Source: Flavobacterium aquicola (GTDB lineage: Bacteria > Bacteroidota > Bacteroidia > Flavobacteriales > Flavobacteriaceae). Taken from it: 64,000 nt of DNA. The translations under genes were made by a program, and so were the position numbers. Of this stretch, positions 7,910 to 14,498 are shown piece after piece (position 1 is the stretch's first letter; each line of letters opens with the position of its first letter). The stretch lies in the NCBI RefSeq assembly GCF_003385115.1, contig NZ_QUNI01000002.1:1-64000 (forward strand). The letters are read 5' to 3'. The notes under the pieces were generated by a model, which saw nothing but the letters and a program-made list of their open reading frames with translations, made no database searches and was not told the DNA's origin.

Positions 7910-8008
7910 GCTTAATGGAAAGATGGTTTTGTATTTGGGATGATTTGGCAAATCCGAAAATAGGGCTTAATTTAGTCCCAAACCCGCTGTAGTGCCAGAA
8001 CGTTACAG
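7876..8008 (+). repeat. attC-like element K
   Basis: R'' CACTAAC at 7876-7882, R' GTTACAG at 8002-8008, 133 bp. Arms CACTAC/GTAGTG. It closes cassette 10 (start GTTAGTGATAATGC, end reverse complement GTTAGTGATAGTGC). Confidence 0.8.
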
Positions 8009-8063
8009 GTAATGCGCCAGCAGAACACAAGAAAATATACGGAATATTTCAAACCAAAAATTT

Positions 8064-8663
8064 ATGGATGATAATTTAGATGATTGGGATAAAAAACGAA
8101 AAGGTTATTTAGCAGTAGCTATAATTTGTTTTATTATTGGAGCGTATTTATTCATTAGGGTTCATAGTGATAGTTACGTAATTAAATCATCGAACCTTAA
8201 AACTATTGGAAACTTAATAGCCTCCGACAAACCTAAATTTGAAGAAATTACTGGAAAACATGCTAGAAAATGGATCGAATTTAAATGTGCAGAAAACAAA
8301 TCTACTTTCAAAATTGCTAATTTTGATTATAGATGCGTCAACGATGATGAAGTATTAAATGAAATAAATGTTGGTGATACAATTTCAATTCAGATTTTAA
8401 AAGATGATATAGAAAATTTTGACACAGAAACAACTTGTGAAATTCATTCGCTTGTAAAAAATAAAAAAGAATATTTAGACATTGAATGTAGAAATAAAAA
8501 AGAAAATAAAGATTCAGAGAACGTATATATAATCTTATTCTCAGTGACTATAATGACAGGAGGAGTATATTGTTTAATCAAAAAACCGAAGTTTTTTGAT
8601 GAGGTTGATCCATGTGTTCCAATTTGGATTATAATAATAGTACTTTTTTTTGTTCTACATTAA
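8064..8663 (+). CDS. Hypothetical two-pass membrane protein (cassette 11)
   Basis: A 199-residue protein. A charged N-terminus (DDNLDDWDKKRKG) is followed by a transmembrane segment (about residues 15-31), an extracytoplasmic domain with several Cys and a VGDTISIQI turn, and two C-terminal hydrophobic segments. The layout recalls DUF3592-type proteins, but the match is not certain. It is the last gene of the array. Confidence 0.7.
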   Translation: MDDNLDDWDKKRKGYLAVAIICFIIGAYLFIRVHSDSYVIKSSNLKTIGNLIASDKPKFEEITGKHARKWIEFKCAENKSTFKIANFDYRCVNDDEVLNEINVGDTISIQILKDDIENFDTETTCEIHSLVKNKKEYLDIECRNKKENKDSENVYIILFSVTIMTGGVYCLIKKPKFFDEVDPCVPIWIIIIVLFFVLH

Positions 8664-8684
8664 ATTACACAAAAAAAGCACTAC

Positions 8685-8730
8685 CTGTAACAGCTACTAC
8701 AACAAATTTAGGCAATTGACTTGAAAAATA
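8685..8730 (+). repeat. Decayed terminal attC-like element L (left half only)
   Basis: R'' CTGTAAC (8685-8691) and the left arm AGCTACTACAAC are recognisable. Similarity fades by about 8730 and no right arm or R' box follows. The R'' side is still complementary to the start of cassette 11 (GTTACAGGTAATGC against GTTACAGGTAGTGC). It marks the right border of the array. Confidence 0.7.
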
Positions 8731-8829
8731 GCTAATCATGACTTTCTATCTTTAAAAATGAAAAAAGTATAACATAATCAAGCAAATATATAATTGCATT
8801 TGTTACAAGGGCTTTATCTTTAGAGGCTA

Positions 8830-8849
8830 ATTTTAGTTAGCACTAAAAT
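8830..8849. promoter_or_regulatory. Perfect 8 bp inverted repeat just upstream of a start codon
   Basis: ATTTTAGT-TAGC-ACTAAAAT ends nine bases before the ATG at 8858. It could be an operator or an mRNA hairpin near the start. It lacks a T-run, so it is not a typical terminator. Confidence 0.4.
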
Positions 8850-8857
8850 CTAAAAGT

Positions 8858-9244
8858 ATGCTGAACATAAAACTACAAATGATATGGCTTTTTATTCTTG
8901 CCCTACCTATTGCCTGCATTACATGGACAATTACTCATGAAGAAATTTTTAGAGAACCAAGAGATTGGTGCATAAAATGCTCACAGAACAGGCATACCAT
9001 AATCGAACGGAAGTTTTTTTATCTCTTTACCTGCGAATATTGCTTTAGCCATTACATAACTATTTTTTTTCTGATAATTTGTGATTATAAGTTATTGCTG
9101 CCCGACTGGAGAGGATATTTCATCGCTGGTTTTGCTCTTGTTTTTATTGCTAATATCTACATGAGTCTATTTATACTTTTAAGACAGGCAATAAAAAAAG
9201 AGAAAGCTGAAATTGCAGAAATTGAAAAGAATCAGAATATTTAA
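8858..9244 (+). CDS. Small membrane protein with paired CxxC motifs
   Basis: A 128-residue protein with hydrophobic segments at about residues 7-24, 63-76 and 87-107. Between the first two lie WCIKCSQNR and FTCEYCFSHY, two CxxC pairs that could bind a metal. The layout faintly recalls DUF1360-type proteins, but I cannot assign it. It lies outside the cassette array and is followed at once by a strong terminator. Confidence 0.65.
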   Translation: MLNIKLQMIWLFILALPIACITWTITHEEIFREPRDWCIKCSQNRHTIIERKFFYLFTCEYCFSHYITIFFLIICDYKLLLPDWRGYFIAGFALVFIANIYMSLFILLRQAIKKEKAEIAEIEKNQNI

Positions 9245-9260
9245 AACCATTTTCCAAATA

Positions 9261-9288
9261 AAAAAGCTGTTGAATTCAACAGCTTTTT
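9261..9288. terminator. Bidirectional terminator
   Basis: A perfect palindrome around GAATTC (arms AAAAAGCTGTTGAA/TTCAACAGCTTTTT) ends in T-runs on both strands. It lies between the convergent genes ending at 9244 and 9309. Confidence 0.9.
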
Positions 9289-9308
9289 TTGGAATCTAAA
9301 TGTATGTA

Positions 9309-9887
9309 CTACTTAATTTTTTCCTTTAGTTTCTTAGCCTGTTCAAAGTGCGTCAGAAAAGTGCTTGTTTGACGTGAAGCCCAAAGTTTAAAATCCTCAT
9401 TGGTTGCTTTTTGTGAAATTTCAGTCATTTTATCAACTGCTTTTTCGTGTCCATCGACCATCATATCAATAAATTCTTTATCAAACTCCACACCTGATTT
9501 CTCATTTAATTTATCATAATCCTCTTTTCCTTCGTTACTGATTGCTGCAGGAAGTGTTATTGTATTTTCATTTGCCACAGCTTTTAGTTCTTCCAAAGCT
9601 TTGGTATGGTCATCAATAAGCATCTGTGCATACTTTTTGATGTCTGTACTTGCTGCTTTCTGCTTGGCCAGTTTTCCAATTTCTATCTCCTTGATATTTA
9701 TTTCTGTTGCTTCTGTTAAAAATGATGCATCATCCTTAACTTCGTTATTTTCAATTTTTTCATCGTTGATTTCTTCTGCAGCTTCTACTGGATCTTCCCG
9801 CTTAGGCTCTTGCTTGCAAGAGTTCATTGTAAATAATAACATCCCTGCGCCTAAAACGACTTTACTGAAATTGATTATTTTTTTCAT
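9309..9887 (-). CDS. DUF4142 lipoprotein
   Basis: A 192-residue protein with a signal sequence and lipobox (LLFTMNSC), an acidic linker, then a helical DUF4142 domain (about residues 55-190). Typical patterns are KKYAQMLIDDHTKALEEL, EFDKEFIDMMVDGHEKAVD and LTHFEQAKKL. DUF4142 proteins are periplasmic, ferritin-like-fold proteins of unknown role, often stress-linked. A close paralogue lies at 31845-32399 with a similar upstream region. Confidence 0.9.
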   Translation of the reverse strand: MKKIINFSKVVLGAGMLLFTMNSCKQEPKREDPVEAAEEINDEKIENNEVKDDASFLTEATEINIKEIEIGKLAKQKAASTDIKKYAQMLIDDHTKALEELKAVANENTITLPAAISNEGKEDYDKLNEKSGVEFDKEFIDMMVDGHEKAVDKMTEISQKATNEDFKLWASRQTSTFLTHFEQAKKLKEKIK

Positions 9888-9912
9888 CTTTCTATTTTTT
9901 TAAGTTGAACTC

Positions 9913-9920
9913 CAAAGTTA
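9913..9920 (-). promoter_or_regulatory. Promoter -7 box of the DUF4142 gene
   Basis: On the - strand this reads TAACTTTG, matching the Bacteroidetes TAnnTTTG element 26-33 bases before the ATG. The paralogue at 31845 has the same octamer upstream. No clear TTTG was found at the usual -33 position. Confidence 0.5.
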
Positions 9921-10095
9921 TTTTTTTCAAAACTTTAGAGCTTACAGCTTTTCATCAAAATCTTACAATATTACAAGGACAAAATTTAAAATAAATAGCA
10001 TTAAATGCAAATAATATAATCTTACTCATAAATAATATAAGGTCCGAAACAGTATCCAGTATTACTTTTAAAATGAATTACAACATGTCAACCCT

Positions 10096-10827
10096 ATGCC
10101 AGAAGGTCCTTCAATAGTAATCTTAAAAGAAGCCGTGCAGCAATTTAGGGGGCAGAAAGTTATTTCTGTTTCTGGTAACAGTAAAATTGACATGGATCGA
10201 ATAAGTAATCAGACTGTAGTTTCTTTTAAAAGCTGGGGGAAACACTTTCTAATCTGCTTTGAGGATTTCACACTGAAAGTACATTTGCTGATGTTTGGAA
10301 CTTATCGGATTAACGAACGAAAAGACAGCACTCCCCGATTAAGTCTCGTTTTTGCTAATGGTGAACTTAATTTATATACTTGCTCGATAAAAATTTTGGA
10401 GGGCGATGTTAATCTGCATTACGATTGGTCTGCCGATGTTATGAATGAAGATTGGAATCCCAAACTAGCAAAGGAAAAACTCTTAAAAATGCCTCGGCAG
10501 CAAATTTGTGATGCTTTATTAGATCAGGATATTTTTTCGGGAGTTGGAAATATAATTAAAAACGAAGTGCTGTACAGAACTTTTGTCCATCCCGAATCTT
10601 TGGCTGGTAAAATCCCCGCTGATTTAGTGAATACTATTATTGACGAATGTTCAAAATACAGTTTTGAATTTCTGGAATGGAAAAGAAATTTTGTACTGAG
10701 AAATCATTGGCTGGTTTATACTAAAAGGAAATGTTCAAGATGCAATCTGCCAATTCAACATCGGAAAACTGGACTAAAAAACCGCAGAAGCTTTTACTGC
10801 GAAAATTGTCAAAAACTTTATTTATGA
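10096..10827 (+). CDS. Fpg/Nei-family DNA glycosylase (endonuclease VIII-like)
   Basis: A 243-residue base-excision-repair enzyme that removes oxidised bases and cleaves the abasic site. It begins MPEGP, where after Met removal Pro is the Schiff-base nucleophile and Glu the catalytic acid. The middle holds the helix-two-turn-helix stretch QDIFSGVGNIIKNEVLYR. The C-terminus is a zinc finger (CSRCNLPI...YCENCQK) with four Cys. The stop overlaps the start of the next gene (ATGA), so the two are probably co-transcribed. Confidence 0.92.
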   Translation: MPEGPSIVILKEAVQQFRGQKVISVSGNSKIDMDRISNQTVVSFKSWGKHFLICFEDFTLKVHLLMFGTYRINERKDSTPRLSLVFANGELNLYTCSIKILEGDVNLHYDWSADVMNEDWNPKLAKEKLLKMPRQQICDALLDQDIFSGVGNIIKNEVLYRTFVHPESLAGKIPADLVNTIIDECSKYSFEFLEWKRNFVLRNHWLVYTKRKCSRCNLPIQHRKTGLKNRRSFYCENCQKLYL

Positions 10828-11555
10828 AAAAAAACACATACATTGGCTGTTCCAGTTTTTCTAATTCCTATTGGAAAAAAATATTTTATCCCGAAAATAT
10901 GCCATCTTCAAAATGGTTCGAATATTATTGCACTCATTTCAATACTTATGAAATGAATGGGACATTTTACAAATTCCCAACTTTGAAAACAATGGACAAT
11001 TGGTATAAAAAAGCACCTGAACATTTTTTGTTTTCGGTAAAAGCACCAAGAGATATCACGCATTATAAAAAGTTTGTAGACTGCGAAGAACAGATTAATG
11101 ATTTCTATGCAATTTGTGATAATGGTTTAAAAGATAAACTTGGTCCTATTTTATTTCAGCTGCCGCCCAGTTATCAATATTCAGAAGAAAAATTACTTTC
11201 CATCATAAAACAGCTGGACCAGAATTTTGATAATATTATTGAATTCCGTCATCCAAGCTGGTGGATTCCGGAAGTATGGACAACATTGGATAAAAATAAT
11301 ATTACGTTTTGCAGTGTAAGTCATCCCCAGCTGCCTGAAACTATTTTCACTGAATTTCCTGTAACTTATATTCGGTTGCATGGACGTCCTACTCTATTTT
11401 ATTCTGATTATGCTATAGATGAATTAAACAAAATAAACGATATCATTTCTCAAAATACAGCTAAGCCCAGCTTTATTTATTTTAATAATACAGCAAGTAC
11501 CGCTGGTATTCTAAATGCAATAGAGATGAAAAAATTAAGCCAACAAAATGATTAA
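10824..11555 (+). CDS. DUF72 family protein (YecE-like)
   Basis: A 243-residue TIM-barrel-type protein of unknown biochemical function. Family hallmarks are the YIGCSSFSNSYW start, the central FSVKAPRDITH, GPILFQLPPSY, EFRHPSWW and VTYIRLHGR. The start at 10824 is chosen because it gives the canonical N-terminus and an ATGA overlap with the glycosylase gene; a longer reading begins well inside that gene. Its stop shares the palindromic TTAA (11552-11555) with the stop of the convergent SDR gene. Confidence 0.9.
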   Translation: MKKNTYIGCSSFSNSYWKKIFYPENMPSSKWFEYYCTHFNTYEMNGTFYKFPTLKTMDNWYKKAPEHFLFSVKAPRDITHYKKFVDCEEQINDFYAICDNGLKDKLGPILFQLPPSYQYSEEKLLSIIKQLDQNFDNIIEFRHPSWWIPEVWTTLDKNNITFCSVSHPQLPETIFTEFPVTYIRLHGRPTLFYSDYAIDELNKINDIISQNTAKPSFIYFNNTASTAGILNAIEMKKLSQQND

Positions 11556-12406
11556 CCGCCAACCATTTCTCCGCCGTTTATATGAATAAACTGCCCTGTT
11601 ACATAACTGCTGTCTTCACATGCTAAGTAAACATAAGCCGGTCCCACTTCTGATGGCTGGCCTGCTCTTCCCAATGGAGTATTTTGTCCAAAGGTTGCAA
11701 CTTTCTCTTTATCAAAACTAGCAGGAATCAGCGGTGTCCAAATGGGTCCGGGTGCGACTCCATTGACCCGAATCTTTCTTTCTGCAAGCGTCGCCGATAA
11801 CGATCTTGTAAAACTGACAATTGCACCTTTTGTACTGGCATAATCAACCAAATGACCACTGCCTCTATAAGCAGTAACAGAGCTTGTATTAATGATACAG
11901 TCGTTTTCTTTTAGATGCGGTAATGCAAATTTTGTAATATAGAAATACGGATAAATATTGGTTTCAAAAGTAGTATGCAGCTGTATGGCTGTTATTTTCT
12001 CCAGCTGTTCGTTAGGGAACTGCACCGCTGCGTTATTTACAATTATGTTTAAAGCATTATAAGCTTTTATGCATTTCTTCACAGCGCTTTCGCAGAATTT
12101 AATATCTTTTAAATCACCGCTTATAATGAGGCACTGTCTTCCTTCTTTTTCAACTAATTGCTTGGTTTTTTCAGCATCTTTATCTTCTTTTAAATAAATA
12201 ATAGCAACATTTGCACCTTCTCTGGCAAAATGAACAGCAACGCTTCGGCCTATACCGCTGTCCCCACCAGTAATAAGTGCTATTTTATCTTTGAGTTTAC
12301 CGCTCCCTTTGTAATTTTTGCGAATAATTTCTGGTTCTGGAGTCATTTTATATTCATAACCTGGAAGAACCTGTTGTTGTTTTGGGAATTTCTTTGCCTT
12401 TTCCAT
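11552..12406 (-). CDS. SDR family oxidoreductase (YghA-like)
   Basis: A 284-residue classical short-chain dehydrogenase with the roughly 40-residue N-terminal extension of the stress-associated YghA/YdaD group. Visible are the NAD(P)-binding ALITGGDSGIGR, the NNAA motif, Ser in INTSS, the catalytic YASTK and the family ending YVTGQFIHINGGEMVGG. The substrate is unknown; relatives are annotated as glucose-1-dehydrogenase-like or general-stress reductases. It is a single gene. Confidence 0.9.
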   Translation of the reverse strand: MEKAKKFPKQQQVLPGYEYKMTPEPEIIRKNYKGSGKLKDKIALITGGDSGIGRSVAVHFAREGANVAIIYLKEDKDAEKTKQLVEKEGRQCLIISGDLKDIKFCESAVKKCIKAYNALNIIVNNAAVQFPNEQLEKITAIQLHTTFETNIYPYFYITKFALPHLKENDCIINTSSVTAYRGSGHLVDYASTKGAIVSFTRSLSATLAERKIRVNGVAPGPIWTPLIPASFDKEKVATFGQNTPLGRAGQPSEVGPAYVYLACEDSSYVTGQFIHINGGEMVGG

Positions 12407-12441
12407 TGTTTTAAATTTTAATTTGATAATCCCTAAGAAAC

Positions 12442-12470
12442 AAGAAAACAGCTTGATTAGCTGTTTTCTT
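12442..12470. terminator. Rho-independent terminator
   Basis: A perfect 12 bp stem AAGAAAACAGCT/AGCTGTTTTCTT with a 5-base loop, 36 bases beyond the stop of the - strand regulator gene at 12506. It lies so close that the missing C-terminal part of that regulator cannot be encoded downstream. Confidence 0.85.
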
Positions 12471-12505
12471 TATATATATTGCGTGCTGTTCCAGCTAACT
12501 CAAAT

Positions 12506-13378
12506 CTAAATTCTTTCTCTTTCAATTCTAATGTATAGTAAAAATTCATGTACTGATCTTGTAAACATCAGTTTGAATTCTTTTTGCAGTTTGTTTGTTA
12601 CTGTCATTGCCTTTTGAACTATAAAGTCGGTTGTAAATAATTCCAAAGACAGGTTCTTGATAAAACCAGATGTGCTTTTAATATGATCTATTTGTTTTAA
12701 CGTAAAAGAATTGATCGTCTCTTCTAGTTTAGAAAAACTGTCAGTCTGCTGTTCTATTTCCAATTCCACAATTTTTTCTAGAATACGGTTTACCTCCATA
12801 TTTCGAACAATTCCTTTATGAGGCATCGTGTTGAGCTCTTCAATTTTTTGAGAAATTTCAAAACACTGCGGACTGACATCCAAATAGTTTTCTTCTATTT
12901 TAGAAAATGTCTTTTTTAATTTGTTAGCAAACACAGCATTTGGTTCGTATGCTGCATTATGATTTGTTCCAATTGCAATTACATTAAATTTAATCGGGAC
13001 ATGTTTTTCAAAATGCAGTATGCTGTTTACATTTGAATTACTTTTAAGAATACCTGTCTGCTGTTTTTTAATGCTTTTTCTCTTGCCATGTTCTCCAAAA
13101 CTGTGCTGAAGACTTCCATCCATACAATACGCAAGGAAAACAGGCGAATTGTTTAACGGCTCGATACTCATTCTCACATTATCATGAAAAATCATATCAA
13201 ACTGCATATAAGTCATTCCTTCAGGAAATTCAATTCCTTTAATATTTCCTTTAGCAAAAACGGATGCAAAAGATACATTGAATTCATCATTTCCAGACGA
13301 TAATATACCGTTGAAATTATCTTTCAAATCATTAAAAACATCTTGTGTTTTTCCAGCTTTTAGGTAAATATTCTTCAT
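12506..13378 (-). CDS. AraC-type regulator lacking the second helix-turn-helix (truncated)
   Basis: This 290-residue protein has an N-terminal ligand-binding-type region (to about residue 200). Its C-terminal part NLSLELFTTDFIVQKA...LQKEFKLMFTRSVHEFLLYIRIERER matches the first HTH and linker helix of AraC proteins. Family members normally continue about 40-50 residues with a second HTH; here a stop follows RERI and a terminator lies 36 bases on. The HTH turn also reads AMTVTNK, without the usual glycine. It may be a decayed regulator or one without normal DNA binding. A different frame continues for only about twelve codons past the stop, so a single frameshift does not restore the domain. 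Confidence 0.75.
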   Translation of the reverse strand: MKNIYLKAGKTQDVFNDLKDNFNGILSSGNDEFNVSFASVFAKGNIKGIEFPEGMTYMQFDMIFHDNVRMSIEPLNNSPVFLAYCMDGSLQHSFGEHGKRKSIKKQQTGILKSNSNVNSILHFEKHVPIKFNVIAIGTNHNAAYEPNAVFANKLKKTFSKIEENYLDVSPQCFEISQKIEELNTMPHKGIVRNMEVNRILEKIVELEIEQQTDSFSKLEETINSFTLKQIDHIKSTSGFIKNLSLELFTTDFIVQKAMTVTNKLQKEFKLMFTRSVHEFLLYIRIERERI

Positions 13379-13581
13379 GTTTAATGTATTTAATTGATCC
13401 TTGTTTTTACTTTCAGAAAAATTATAAAACAGGATTAAAAATTATCCTATTTTGATATACCCAAATTTCGCAATCCATTCAGCAATAGCGTTATATAATT
13501 TCTGAATAAAGTTTCATAATTTTTATAAACGAAATATTAGGCCAAATTATAACCGTACATTTTCAAAGAAACATGAAAAGC

Positions 13582-13616
13582 AAAAAGGGTTAGAATTTTT
13601 CATTCTAACCCTTTTT
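13582..13616. terminator. Strong hairpin terminator
   Basis: A 15 bp perfect stem (AAAAAGGGTTAGAAT/ATTCTAACCCTTTTT) with a 5-base loop and T-runs on both sides. It lies 30 bases past the stop of the relic reading frame ending at 13646 on the - strand, the normal distance for a gene's own terminator. Confidence 0.85.
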
Positions 13617-13645
13617 TAAATTGACAGATTATTAATCAAGTCAAA

Positions 13646-13790
13646 TTAATTCCACTTCAAAATATAAGCCATACCTACCTAGCTCATATCATCGTTGGAA
13701 TTGACCGTTTCAATTATAATTCCTTGACGCAGTATTAACTATAGATACCCCCATATCCCATAGTTAATGTTAAGGATTACATCTTGAATC
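13646..13790 (-). pseudogene. Possible 3' remnant of an outer-membrane beta-barrel gene
   Basis: One - strand frame reads NINYGIWGYL, stop, LILRQGIIIETVNSNDDMS, stop, VGMAYILKWN, stop. The last segment, ending in aromatic and Trp residues, looks like the closing strand of an outer-membrane beta-barrel, and a terminator follows 30 bases later. Two in-frame stops and no upstream coding region suggest a deleted and decaying gene. This is a by-eye reading with no family match. Confidence 0.35.
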
Positions 13791-13840
13791 GGCCTTTTTC
13801 TTAGCTTTATCGGCCACAATTAAGCGGAAGCTAAAGAATA

Positions 13841-14263
13841 TTATTTATTTGGATTAGTTTTTAACCCCCATAATTCAACATGAGCTTTTTTGCTTTTATC
13901 ATCACCAATAGTATGATAATAAAATTCCACTTTCGTAATGTTTTTTTCTCCTCCAAGATCTACGACAGCTGTTTCTCCCTCATGTTTAATTTCCTGACCA
14001 ATTTTAACATTCTTAGTTTGATTATTATCAAAGAAAATATCGAATGATTCTAAACGTATTGGAGCTTCGGTAACTTTAATTTTTACAGAAGCAAAACGAT
14101 TGGCTCCAACAATTATAATTTTATCAGTCTCTTTATCTAAACTGACAACTGTCTCTCCTATTTTGTGCCATCCGTCTTTATCACTGATAACTACTTTTGG
14201 TGTCTGTGCCCAAACACTGGCAGAACTTACTGCAAGGAGCAGCATTAATATAAACTTTTTCAT
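13841..14263 (-). CDS. Small secreted protein, DUF2541-like
   Basis: A 140-residue protein with a clean signal peptide (cleavage after SVWAQ). The mature domain is beta-rich: DGWHKIGETVVSL, IIIVGANRFASVKIKV, AVVDLGG, ending HVELWGLKTN. This resembles the DUF2541 (YaaX-type) family; the assignment is from memory of the motif order. It is monocistronic. Confidence 0.65.
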   Translation of the reverse strand: MKKFILMLLLAVSSASVWAQTPKVVISDKDGWHKIGETVVSLDKETDKIIIVGANRFASVKIKVTEAPIRLESFDIFFDNNQTKNVKIGQEIKHEGETAVVDLGGEKNITKVEFYYHTIGDDKSKKAHVELWGLKTNPNK

Positions 14264-14440
14264 TTTTTCTCTTTTTTAATTAGTTGCAAAATATTTTGAA
14301 AATGAATCAACAAAATTTAACAATTCAATTTTCCCTTTTTTGATAATCCAAATTTATACTAACGATACCTGTGGTGATTTACATTACTTTATGTAATCGT
14401 TATATAATTTTCATATCAGAACTAATTTTGTAGCAATCAA

Positions 14441-14478
14441 AAAAGCTCTTCGCATTATAAAAATGTCAAAGAGCTTTT
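14441..14478. terminator. Terminator of the LTA-synthase-like gene
   Basis: Arms AAAAGCTCTT (14441-14450) and AAGAGCTTTT (14469-14478) form a stem followed by an A/T run. It lies about 20 bases beyond the stop of the - strand gene at 14499. Confidence 0.75.
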
Positions 14479-14498
14479 AATATGTTTTTATAAGCAAT

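Larger units (their letters stand above)
1..8730 (+). mobile_element. Integron-like gene-cassette array (attC-like sites, no integrase in view)
   Basis: Eleven full copies of a 132-135 bp element and one decayed copy alternate with single small genes, all on the + strand. Taking the cut as G|TT in the right-hand box of each element, cassettes run 184-669, 670-1415, 1416-2184, 2185-2803, 2804-3649, 3650-4996, 4997-5736, 5737-6548, 6549-7242, 7243-8002 and 8003 to about 8730. Each cassette starts with a sequence whose reverse complement closes the same cassette, as expected if the two ends meet in a circular intermediate. That arrangement is known for integron cassettes. The array continues left of the window, where an integrase could lie. 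Whether this is an active integron, an integrase-less cluster or a related but distinct system cannot be decided here. Confidence 0.8.
13379..13840. other. 462 bp without an intact gene
   Basis: From left to right: an AT-rich stretch with nothing recognisable (13379-13580), a perfect hairpin terminator (13582-13616), and the relic 3' end of a - strand gene (from 13646). Confidence 0.6.

Noticed and set aside
1..8730. CRISPR array
   Set aside because: Repeats are about 130 bp and the intervals are 350-1200 bp gene-bearing segments, not short uniform spacers; no cas genes.
1..8730. Tandem insertion sequences or MITEs
   Set aside because: No transposase and no target-site duplications. The private complementary ends belong to the gene-bearing intervals, not to the repeated elements, which fits cassettes better.
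10731..10823. N-terminal extension of the DUF72 protein
   Set aside because: It would overlap the glycosylase gene by about 95 bases; the ATGA-coupled start at 10824 gives the family N-terminus.
11552..11555. Shared TTAA stop codons of convergent genes as a regulatory feature
   Set aside because: A palindromic TTAA naturally gives two overlapping TAA stops; no further signal.
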